A stretch of 48,129 nucleotides of DNA. Source: Gammaproteobacteria bacterium. Its GTDB lineage: Bacteria; Pseudomonadota; Gammaproteobacteria; Steroidobacterales; Steroidobacteraceae. A program made the position numbers and the translations under genes. The notes below the pieces were generated by a model that saw nothing but the letters and a program-made list of their open reading frames with translations, had not been told where the DNA came from and did no database searches. The stretch is taken from the NCBI GenBank assembly GCA_028293725.1, contig JAQGOE010000052.1:1-48129 (forward strand). Direction: 5' to 3'. The first letter of the stretch is position 1; each line of letters opens with the position of its first letter. Shown here one piece after another: positions 41,057 through 48,129 of the stretch.

Positions 41057-42049
41057 TTTTCCGCGAATCCGGGCGTGTAGGCTCGCGCTGCTCGCCGGTT
41101 CTGCCAATGGATGCGTGCAATGCTCGGTGAAAGAGCCTCGAAGCCTTCGTTAACCGTGAAATAGCCGGCTACCTGCTGCTCGAAACGACCTCACCTCGCC
41201 GCTTTCCCGCCGCTGTAAGCTCGCATTACGGAACCCATTTCACCAAAGTCGCTCACACCTTGGAACCGGGGTGTTTGTGTCGCGGACTTGCGTACACGGA
41301 TGTGGAAGGTACGTAGAGCTTTCCGGGATATTCGGGCGCAAAGTGCGGTGATCCAGTACATCGAAAGTCTGCACGCCGGGACCACTGGATGATTCTTCGG
41401 CCGTTGGCACCGGCCGAAACGTTCTACCGTTTCAACACGCCTCGTGGGCCTATAGCCCCACGAGCGGTGTGGCGGTTACAACAACGCAGCAGCTCGATGA
41501 TGGCGACGCAGCACGGAGTGTGAGTTCATGGGCCAACACCTGTGTACCAAGAGCCAGAGGGGAAAGTGTTTGATATGCCGAATCCTGATTTCCTATACGG
41601 GCCCCAATCGCATCTACCCAAGTAGTAGCCTCAGCCCCCGAAGACGAGCCGCGCGATGATGGGCAGCGCCGCTAGCTGAATCTATCCGCGGGACAAGCCG
41701 CTGCCGTACTAGCGCGTACCGGGGGTTCTACGACACCCCCTTGCATCGCCCGTCCGAAATTCAACGACGGCGTTGACGAGCGCTCACATGGGTGGCCTGA
41801 GCGCGATGATAGGAAACTTGGCCGCTATCCAAAACGTCCGCCCAATCTCACTTCAACCCGCCGCACCTCGCGCGCTCCACAAGGTGGACCGGCTTCGCAT
41901 TGATGCACCGCACACATCCCTCTACTTCACCTCGGCGGACGCGTTATGACGCAGCTCACATCGCGGGTTACCTGTTGAGATGACAATAAACAAGGAGACG
42001 GCTGTATCCGCGAAGGCGCCTGTAATTGCACCCTCTACAGAATAATCAA
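41057..42049. other. Long gene-free region with structured DNA
   Basis: Almost 1 kb between the efflux operon (-) and the c-di-GMP cluster (+). A minus-strand frame of 64 codons (41191-41385) has no family resemblance. Besides the two strong hairpins listed separately there is GGGGGT-N8-ACCCCC (41721-41740) and GCGCTCA-N11-TGAGCGC (41780-41804). Neither is followed by a T-run. I see no tRNA and no intact gene. Confidence 0.5.
41396..41470. ncRNA. Two adjacent hairpins, possible structured RNA
   Basis: Hairpin 1: TTCGGCCG (41396-41403), 7-base loop, CGGCCGAA (41411-41418), 8 perfect pairs. Hairpin 2: CTCGTGGG (41441-41448), 8-base loop, CCCACGAG (41457-41464), extended beyond a 2-base internal mismatch by ACAC/GTGT (41435-41438 with 41467-41470). 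Two such stems 22 bases apart in a gene-free region suggest a folded RNA or a relic of one. The strand is not decided and no known RNA family was recognised. Confidence 0.35.
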
Positions 42050-44404
42050 ATGGCCAAACGTCCGGAACAGACGGGTGAGTCCCGCAAATTGCCAGCAACG
42101 GAACAAAGCGGCGCCCGCGAGAGCCCATCGACTGCTGCACCCATCCGCGTATTGCTCGTCGAAGATCGGGCGCAGGACGCCGAGCTGGCTCTGTACCAGC
42201 TGCGTACGCATGGTATGGACTACGTATCGCATCGCGTGGACACCGAGCCTGCACTGCGGGAGGCCCTGAGCACGTTTCAACCCGACGTGGTGTTGTCCGA
42301 TTTCAGCTTGCCTGGCTTTGACGGACTTTCCGCGCTGAAGGTGGCGTTGGAAGTGGCCATCGACGTGCCGTTCATTTTCGTTTCCGGCACGATCGGCGAA
42401 GAGCTCGCTATTGAAGCCGTGCGGCGGGGGGCGGCGGACTACGTCCTGAAGACCAACCTGAGTCGCCTGGGGCCCGCTGTGGCTCGCGCCCTGGCGGAAG
42501 CGGCCGCGCGGCGTCAGATCGCGCGACTCACGCGGGTGTTGCGCATGTTGAGTGGCATCAACACGGCCGTGATCAGAATACGTGAACGAGGCGAGCTCTT
42601 CAGTGAAGCCTGCCGTCTTGCGGTGGCTGTCGGTGGGTATTCGATAGCCATGGTTCTGCTGAAGCGACCCGGCACGCGTCGTCGCATTGAGCCCTTTGCG
42701 TGGAATGGTTCCGGTAGCAAGGGGGTTGCAGTCCTGCGCAACTGGATCGCCGAATGTGCCACTCGGGAGAACAGCACGATCAAAACGCTGTTGAAAACGG
42801 GCTCGCCCTTCATCTGCAATGATAGCAACCAGCTTTCCACGGACCTGGAGATGAAGGGCATCCTGGGTGAAGCGCACCTTCGCTCGCTCGTGGCGTTACC
42901 GCTTTCGATTGACCGGACTCCGGTAGGCGTCTTGATTCTGGCCGCGCCGGCCGCCGGAATACTGAGCGACGAAGAGTTGCAGATGTTGCGCGAGGTCGCC
43001 GCCAACCTCTCGTTCGCCCTGCAGTACCAGCAAAAGGACCGAACCGTTCGTTTCTTGTCCCACTTCAACCCGCATACCGGACTCGCCAGGCGTCCGCTTT
43101 TTTGCGAGCGGGTGGCACGTCTCCTGGCGAGCGGACATCGCCTGGCGGTCGCCGTTATGGATATCGAGCACCTCAGTGTGATCAACGATTCCTTCGGACG
43201 CCACACCGGCGACTATCTACTGCAGCACGTCTCCGAGCGGCTCCGCCGCCATTTTCACGACACCGAACGTCTTGCACAGTTTGCGGGTGGGACGTTCGCT
43301 GTGACTGTGGACGTGACCGCCGATCCCACCTGCATGTCGACCCTGCACGCCCATCTGGAGGCCGTGTTTGGGCGGCCCTACGAGGTTGCTGGCCAGCGCA
43401 TCCCCGTCAGTGTCAAATCCGGCGTGGCGCTGTATCCCGAAGACGGCCAGGACTCGAGCGCACTCGTGCAGAATGCCGAGGCCGCGTTGCGCAATGCGCG
43501 AACCACCGGCCAAAGGCAACTCTCATACAGCGCTCACCAACATGTACAAGACAAGGCCCGACTGGCGCTGGAGCATCGGCTCCGGGTTGCGCTCGAGCGG
43601 CGCCAGTTCGAGCTGCATTACCAGCCGAAAGTGAATGTGAGCACGCGTCGGCTCGAAGGGGTCGAGGCACTCATTCGCTGGAATGAGCCGGACAAGGGTC
43701 TCGTATCGCCCAATGCCTTCCTACCCTTGCTGGAATCGACAGAACTGATCGTTGAGGTCGGAGAGTGGGTACTCGAACAGTCGGTCAGGGATTGCCAGCA
43801 CTGGCAGCAGCACCACCTGCTGCCCGTCAGAATCGCCGTGAACGTCTCCCCCGTTCAGCTCCGGCACGAGGACTTCGTGCAACGCTTCTTTGAGATCTGC
43901 GCGCCTCTGGCCGCGAGCGGCTGCGGCCTCGACATCGAAATCACGGAAGGGATGCTGCAGTCGGACAGCGCCGCGGAAATCGAAAAGCTGAAGTCATTGC
44001 GACAGGCCGGCGTGCGAATCGCGATAGATGATTTCGGAACGGGTCACTCCTCGCTGAGCCGCTTGGCGGAGTTGCCCATCGATACGCTGAAGATCGATCG
44101 CACGTTTACCAGCCGCCTGGCGCGCATCGGCTCAGGCCGGTCGGTCGTCAGGACCATCCTGGCCCTGGCGCGGTCTTTCGAGTTGACCGTGGTCGCGGAA
44201 GGTGTCGAGACGCAAGAGGAGCTCCGGGTGCTCACGGAACTCGGGTGTGACCAAGTGCAGGGATTTCTGTTGGCCAAACCCATGCCGCGCGACGAGCTGA
44301 CGCAGCTGCTGCACAACGGTCACGGACGCCTCATCCGGCCAGCGGTGCCCGTCCTCCCGGGTTCTGTAGCTGAGATTGAGCATGCTGCATCGCACAATCC
44401 GTGA
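42050..44404 (+). CDS. c-di-GMP phosphodiesterase, REC-GAF-degenerate GGDEF-EAL
   Basis: A 784-residue cytoplasmic signalling protein; ATG at 42050 chosen, TTG at 42026 in frame. Receiver domain at about 32-150 (VLLVEDRAQDAE, acceptor Asp84 in VLSDFSLPGFDG, Lys in YVLKTNL). GAF domain at about 165-325. GGDEF-like domain at about 335-495, whose active-site motif reads AGGTF (412-416), so it should not make c-di-GMP and may serve as a GTP sensor. EAL domain at about 505-750 with intact EALIRW (539-544), NVSPVQLRHEDF, EITEGML, DDFGTGHSSLSRL (660-672) and AEGVET (716-721), so it should hydrolyse c-di-GMP. The phosphoryl donor kinase is not in the window. With the cyclase 600 bases downstream it forms a make-and-break pair. 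Confidence 0.92.
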   Translation: MAKRPEQTGESRKLPATEQSGARESPSTAAPIRVLLVEDRAQDAELALYQLRTHGMDYVSHRVDTEPALREALSTFQPDVVLSDFSLPGFDGLSALKVALEVAIDVPFIFVSGTIGEELAIEAVRRGAADYVLKTNLSRLGPAVARALAEAAARRQIARLTRVLRMLSGINTAVIRIRERGELFSEACRLAVAVGGYSIAMVLLKRPGTRRRIEPFAWNGSGSKGVAVLRNWIAECATRENSTIKTLLKTGSPFICNDSNQLSTDLEMKGILGEAHLRSLVALPLSIDRTPVGVLILAAPAAGILSDEELQMLREVAANLSFALQYQQKDRTVRFLSHFNPHTGLARRPLFCERVARLLASGHRLAVAVMDIEHLSVINDSFGRHTGDYLLQHVSERLRRHFHDTERLAQFAGGTFAVTVDVTADPTCMSTLHAHLEAVFGRPYEVAGQRIPVSVKSGVALYPEDGQDSSALVQNAEAALRNARTTGQRQLSYSAHQHVQDKARLALEHRLRVALERRQFELHYQPKVNVSTRRLEGVEALIRWNEPDKGLVSPNAFLPLLESTELIVEVGEWVLEQSVRDCQHWQQHHLLPVRIAVNVSPVQLRHEDFVQRFFEICAPLAASGCGLDIEITEGMLQSDSAAEIEKLKSLRQAGVRIAIDDFGTGHSSLSRLAELPIDTLKIDRTFTSRLARIGSGRSVVRTILALARSFELTVVAEGVETQEELRVLTELGCDQVQGFLLAKPMPRDELTQLLHNGHGRLIRPAVPVLPGSVAEIEHAASHNP

Positions 44405-44580
44405 TATGCGGCACACGGAAGGCTATGCTGACCGCCTCGGCACAAACAGCATTGATGATCCAGGACACATCGCCGCTGCCCGTCGGCATGGGAGACTTCT
44501 GTCATATCCCGACAGTACCCAAGGCCACCGCGCAACAATGTTCCCGCCGCTGCGTTTTCCAGGATGTGAGGTGACGATCC

Positions 44581-45048
44581 GTGACGTCGACGAAGTCGTC
44601 ATCAAAATGGATGAGGAGAGTCCTGCAGATTTTGCTGGCGCTCATCGCGCTCCCCCTGCCGCTGGCGCACGCGGTCCCCGAGCAGACACTCGTTGTGATA
44701 GTCAATCCGGCCATTGGAGTGCAACACCTCAGCCGTCGGGAGGTGCTGGACATTTTTATGGGACGCTATCGCACTTTTCCCTCGGGTGCCTCCGCATTGC
44801 CGATCGACCTGGATGTCAGCTCGACCGAGCGCAGAGCGTTTTACCTGCTGCTCGCCCACAAGGAGCCTGCGGATATGGGCTCGTATTGGGCGCGCCTGAC
44901 TTTTTCCGGAAAGATATCACCGCCCTTTGCGGTATCCGACGCGCACATGGCCATCGATATCGTGGCAAACAATCTGAACGCGATCGCCTACGTGGATCGC
45001 GCGGCAGTCGACAAGCGCGTGCGGATCGCGCTTGAAATTACTCCCTGA
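44581..45048 (+). CDS. Small PstS-like periplasmic substrate-binding protein
   Basis: A 155-residue product. The GTG at 44581 is preferred because GAGGTG (44568-44573) lies 7 bases upstream; ATG at 44611 would give a shorter signal peptide (MRRVLQILLALIALPLPLAHA). The mature part has the short PstS-like pattern VVIVNPAIGVQHLSRREVLDIFMGRYRTFPSG, ALPIDLDVSSTERRAFY, YWARLTFSGKISPPFAVSD and IAYVDRAAV, a one-domain relative of the phosphate-binding proteins. Such small versions often stand before membrane cyclases or kinases and are thought to present a ligand to them. The stop overlaps the cyclase start by 17 bases, which supports co-translation and shared function. Confidence 0.82.
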   Translation: MTSTKSSSKWMRRVLQILLALIALPLPLAHAVPEQTLVVIVNPAIGVQHLSRREVLDIFMGRYRTFPSGASALPIDLDVSSTERRAFYLLLAHKEPADMGSYWARLTFSGKISPPFAVSDAHMAIDIVANNLNAIAYVDRAAVDKRVRIALEITP

Positions 45049-46666
45049 CCGCTGGGCGCAATGGCTCGACGTGCGCGTGCGAGGCAGCATTGTCACGCGC
45101 ACGACCCTTGCGATCCTCGCGCCTGCGATGGTCCTGGGGCTGACATTCGCATGGTTCGTGTCCGTGAGTGTGGAGCGCAACGAGCAACAACGCGCGGAGA
45201 GCCGGGTGCAACAGTTGCTTTCCACGGTGGAAAGGACGGCGCAGATTGCCTGTTATTTGAAGGATCGCGCACTAGCGGAAGAAATAGCGCATGGACTGAT
45301 GAGCAACCGCACCGTCTCGGGGGTGACCATCACCGCCGGCACGCTCACGCTTTCTCACATCGACAGCCCTTCGATGCAGGGGCGAGAGGCCCATCGTGTG
45401 GTGATCGCGAGGCCGATCTACTCTCCTTTCGAGCCGCACGAGTCAGTAGGCGACATCTCGCTGGTCGTGGATCATGCCGCGATACACGCCGAAGCCGCCA
45501 GCTACAGCCGAGCTTCGACTCTCGCAATGGGTCTCGAAGTAACGTTGGTGGCGGCCGCGGTAGCGATCGCTGTTTACTTCTTCTCCACGCGCCCGATCAA
45601 AGCCGTTTCCAACGAGCTGCACCGGATCCGGTTCGATACGGGCGCCCGACTGCATGTCCCCGCGAGTAACCGATTCGACGAGATCGGCACGCTGGTCACC
45701 GACGTGAATACCTTAATTGCGAGCCTCGCGGACCTGCTGACGACCGAGCGCCAGCTGCGTATGGCGCACGAGGTCGGCGAGCGCAAGCTGCGATTGATCT
45801 TCGAGAAAGCAGAGAGCGGTCTGTTCGTCCTGGACGATCGCGGCATTCTCGAGTCCTGGAACCCGGCCTTCATCCGTCTTCTGCGCTTGTCGGCCGCGCA
45901 GCTACCGCAGTCGGGCGCGACGAGCTTACAGCAACTTCTGCCTCCGCACGCCGCGGACCTGGGGCAGCTCATCCGTCAGTGCCTTTCGAGCGGTCAAGCA
46001 TACGACGTCGACCTGGAGCTGCGGACAGCGGGAAATCCGTACCCCACCTGGATCGGGGTCGCCCTGAATCCAATCGGTCCTACCGCGCTCCAGGGCGTCG
46101 TGAACGACATCACGGAGCGAAAGCGCGATGAGCTTTCGGCCCGAGAGCTGGCGAGCCTGGACACGTTGACGGGGCTTCTCAACCGACGCGGTCTGGATAT
46201 GGGCCTGAGCGCCGTTTTCTCAGTGCACGCGGCCCCCGAGCTCGCTCTTCTCCAGATCGACCTGGACTATTTCAAGGAGGTCAATGACGCCCACGGACAC
46301 CAGGGCGGCGACCAGGTGCTGCGTCACGTCGCCCGAATCCTGGAGCGCAACGCCCGGCGCGGGGATCTGATCGCACGGCACGGCGGTGATGAGTTCGTCA
46401 TCGCGCTCGTCGGAATCGCCGACCCCTCGAAGGCCGAGCAGATCGCCAGGGCAATTATCGCGGAGATCCAGCAGCCGATCGACCTGGGCGCCCACAGCGT
46501 TCAGGTGGGCGCCAGCATCGGCATCGCGTTCGTATTGCGTGGAGATTCTCCCGAGGCGGTCCTCAGCCGAGCCGATAGCGCCATGTATACCGCGAAGAGA
46601 ACTGGGCGGGGCCAGGTGTGTCTCGTGCAGGCACCCGCGCCGCCTGAGGCTGGCGTTGCAGCATGA
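45032..46666 (+). CDS. Membrane diguanylate cyclase, HAMP-PAS-GGDEF
   Basis: A 544-residue inner-membrane enzyme that makes c-di-GMP from GTP. The start is a TTG at 45032 inside the end of the previous gene. Membrane helices at about 24-46 and 163-185 enclose a periplasmic sensor of about 115 residues. HAMP (about 186-238) begins TRPIKAVSNELHRI. A PAS domain (about 250-365) has LRLIFEKAESGLFVLDDRGILESWNPAF. The cyclase domain has DTLTGLLNRRGLD, the metal-binding DLDYFKEVND, an intact GGDEF (451-455) and a product-inhibition site R442-R-G-D445 exactly 5 residues before it. The PstS-like protein probably feeds the periplasmic sensor. Confidence 0.93.
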   Translation: MKLLPDRWAQWLDVRVRGSIVTRTTLAILAPAMVLGLTFAWFVSVSVERNEQQRAESRVQQLLSTVERTAQIACYLKDRALAEEIAHGLMSNRTVSGVTITAGTLTLSHIDSPSMQGREAHRVVIARPIYSPFEPHESVGDISLVVDHAAIHAEAASYSRASTLAMGLEVTLVAAAVAIAVYFFSTRPIKAVSNELHRIRFDTGARLHVPASNRFDEIGTLVTDVNTLIASLADLLTTERQLRMAHEVGERKLRLIFEKAESGLFVLDDRGILESWNPAFIRLLRLSAAQLPQSGATSLQQLLPPHAADLGQLIRQCLSSGQAYDVDLELRTAGNPYPTWIGVALNPIGPTALQGVVNDITERKRDELSARELASLDTLTGLLNRRGLDMGLSAVFSVHAAPELALLQIDLDYFKEVNDAHGHQGGDQVLRHVARILERNARRGDLIARHGGDEFVIALVGIADPSKAEQIARAIIAEIQQPIDLGAHSVQVGASIGIAFVLRGDSPEAVLSRADSAMYTAKRTGRGQVCLVQAPAPPEAGVAA

Positions 46667-46736
46667 GTAGCCCTCCTCGCATTCCCACCGGGCTTGCGCC
46701 CGATGTCGTTTCGCCGATCCCTCCATTGGAGTTCCG

Positions 46737-48129
46737 ATGATTACCCATCCCCATTCGTCATCCGCAGGCCTGAGCAGGCTCTCGCGTCTGTTGCGGTCGG
46801 CTGCCGTGACCACTGTGGCTGCTGGGGCATTGGCGCCATTTCCGCAAGCTGCGGCGGCCGCCGACGTTGTGACGAATGGAGCCGAAGTCACCGGAACCCA
46901 CATCCGCGGCAGCACGGATTCCGCGTTTCCCATCACGGTCTACAACCGGGACGTCATTGAGACCTCGGGCGCCAGCACCCTGCAGGAGTTCATCCAGAAG
47001 ATGCCCCAGAATTTCAACGGGGGAGCCTCGGAGAACACCATCGTTTCTGTCACGGGAGGCGGCAATGCGGACAACAAAGTGGATGCCACTGGCGTCAACT
47101 TGCGCGGCCTCGGCAATGATTCCACCCTGGTACTCATCAACGGTCATCGAGTCGCACCCGGCAACACCGAGGGCAACTTTGTCGATCTCTCGATGATTCC
47201 CCTCTATGCGGTGGAGCGGGTGGAGGTTGTAACGGACGGCGCTTCGGCCATCTATGGCTCCGACGCGGTGGGAGGCGTCGTCAACATCATCCTCGGCCGT
47301 AACCTCGACGGCGCTGAGACCCGTGTCCGCTACGGCGCTGTGAGCAGCGGGTCCGCGCGGGAGAAACAAGTTGGCCAGACGATCGGGCACAGTTGGGACA
47401 CCGGCTCCGTGCAGTTGATCTACGACTACCTGGATCGGACGCCGCTGAGTGCGAGCAGCCGCAGCTACAGTCAGTCGGCGGTCGAACCCTTCATGTTGTT
47501 GCCAGAGCAGGTGCGCCACGGCATGTTCTTGTCGGCGGATGACTCGGTGAGCGATAGCGTTCAACTGTTCGCCGAAGGGACGTACTCGCATCGATCCACC
47601 GACCATGACCTGCCGCTCGCGGAGGTTCCCGAGCGGTCCGACTCAGTCATCGATGCCTATAGCGCGAGCACGGGAGCGCGGATCGACCTTCCTCGCGGGG
47701 CGCAGCTCGAATTGACGGGCTCGTACACGGCCAGCGATACGCGCAATAAGTTCGTTCTCGCGGACACGACCGCCGCCATTTCCGACGAACGCGCCAAATC
47801 GGATATCCTCTCGATCGACGCGAAGCTGGATGGGAGCGTGTTTTCCCTGCCGGCTGGCGATGTGCGCTACGCCGTCGGCGCCCAGTTCCGGCGGGAGGAG
47901 TTCGACTACACCGACCTGCTGGCCATGTCGGAATTTCACCCGGAACGGCGAGTCGGAGCGGCCTACGCGGAGTTTCGCGTGCCCCTGATGGGCGCCGCGG
48001 CAGGCGCAGGTGAGGCTCACCGGCTCGAGTTGACGCTGGCGGATCGCATGGAGCACTACAGTGACTTCGGGTTTACCAACAACCCGCAGGTCGGCCTCAT
48101 CTGGCGACCGCTCGCGGATCTCAAGGCCC
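46737..48129 (+). CDS. TonB-dependent receptor, N-terminal part (runs off the window)
   Basis: The frame from the ATG at 46737 is open to the window end (464 complete codons), so this is about half of a receptor. GGAG lies about 5 bases upstream. An export signal with a long n-region (MITHPHSSSAGLSRLSRLLR, then SAAVTTVAAGALAPFPQAAAAA) is followed by TonB-box-like GAEVTGTHIRG (48-58). The plug has STLQEFIQKMPQNFNGG, VNLRGLGNDSTLVLINGHRVAPG, and VEVVTDGASAIYGSDAVGGVVNIIL, then the first barrel strands. It belongs to the same group as the receptors at 14.7 and 32.3 kb. The gene before it is the diguanylate cyclase, 70 bases upstream, so the two could share a transcript. Confidence 0.92.
   Translation, partial: MITHPHSSSAGLSRLSRLLRSAAVTTVAAGALAPFPQAAAAADVVTNGAEVTGTHIRGSTDSAFPITVYNRDVIETSGASTLQEFIQKMPQNFNGGASENTIVSVTGGGNADNKVDATGVNLRGLGNDSTLVLINGHRVAPGNTEGNFVDLSMIPLYAVERVEVVTDGASAIYGSDAVGGVVNIILGRNLDGAETRVRYGAVSSGSAREKQVGQTIGHSWDTGSVQLIYDYLDRTPLSASSRSYSQSAVEPFMLLPEQVRHGMFLSADDSVSDSVQLFAEGTYSHRSTDHDLPLAEVPERSDSVIDAYSASTGARIDLPRGAQLELTGSYTASDTRNKFVLADTTAAISDERAKSDILSIDAKLDGSVFSLPAGDVRYAVGAQFRREEFDYTDLLAMSEFHPERRVGAAYAEFRVPLMGAAAGAGEAHRLELTLADRMEHYSDFGFTNNPQVGLIWRPLADLKA

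Noticed and set aside
41191..41470. IscB-associated RNA or group II intron end in the gene-free region
   Set aside because: No HNH/RuvC or reverse-transcriptase fragment and no domain V-like motif could be read there. Only the hairpins themselves are supported.
41721..41740. Intrinsic terminator GGGGGT-N8-ACCCCC
   Set aside because: The stem is only 6 bp, no T-run follows on either strand and no gene ends nearby.

Overview
The window looks like chromosomal DNA of a high-GC Gram-negative bacterium that makes many TonB-dependent receptors (TBDRs). Five TBDR genes, RND efflux parts, a Tat-type signal, a lipoprotein outer-membrane factor and c-di-GMP enzymes fit a Proteobacterium, most likely a soil or water gammaproteobacterium of the Steroidobacter/Xanthomonadales kind. 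The lineage is inferred from gene content only. No rRNA, tRNA or CRISPR array was seen.

Layout. 1-5.4 kb: the tail of an RND pump gene, a secreted FG-GAP-like protein, an MsbA-type ABC exporter (-) and a single-pass membrane protein. 5.4-6.1 kb: a relic zone with a LysR fragment and insertion-element-like repeats. 6.1-11.3 kb: two TBDRs (-). 11.3-12.0 kb: a second relic zone (an RND fragment, a response-regulator fragment and four 16-bp tandem repeats), then an ATPase_2/DUF234-type ATPase and a secreted PepSY-like protein.

14.7-35.2 kb is the most coherent part. A minus-strand run, probably one operon, encodes a tartrate/D-malate-type dehydrogenase, a DctA symporter, a secreted YncE-like beta-propeller, a Tat-exported MmgE/PrpD enzyme and a TBDR. 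A LysR regulator is divergent to it. On the plus strand follow a second propeller, a TnpB gene, a second dehydrogenase, a two-component system (-), a propeller relic, and an operon of a secreted two-repeat protein, a third propeller and a TBDR. I read this as a duplicated envelope-to-cytoplasm system for taking up and using small hydroxy-carboxylic acids, in which propeller and receptor come as a pair. Each family is known. The arrangement and the proposed function are inference.

35.2-41.1 kb: an efflux operon (-) of a periplasmic adaptor and a single 1518-codon frame joining an RND permease to an outer-membrane lipoprotein factor. 41.1-42.0 kb has no gene but strong hairpins. 42.0-46.7 kb is a c-di-GMP signalling cluster: a REC-GAF-degenerate GGDEF-EAL protein, a PstS-like periplasmic protein and a membrane HAMP-PAS-GGDEF cyclase. 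The window ends inside a fifth TBDR.
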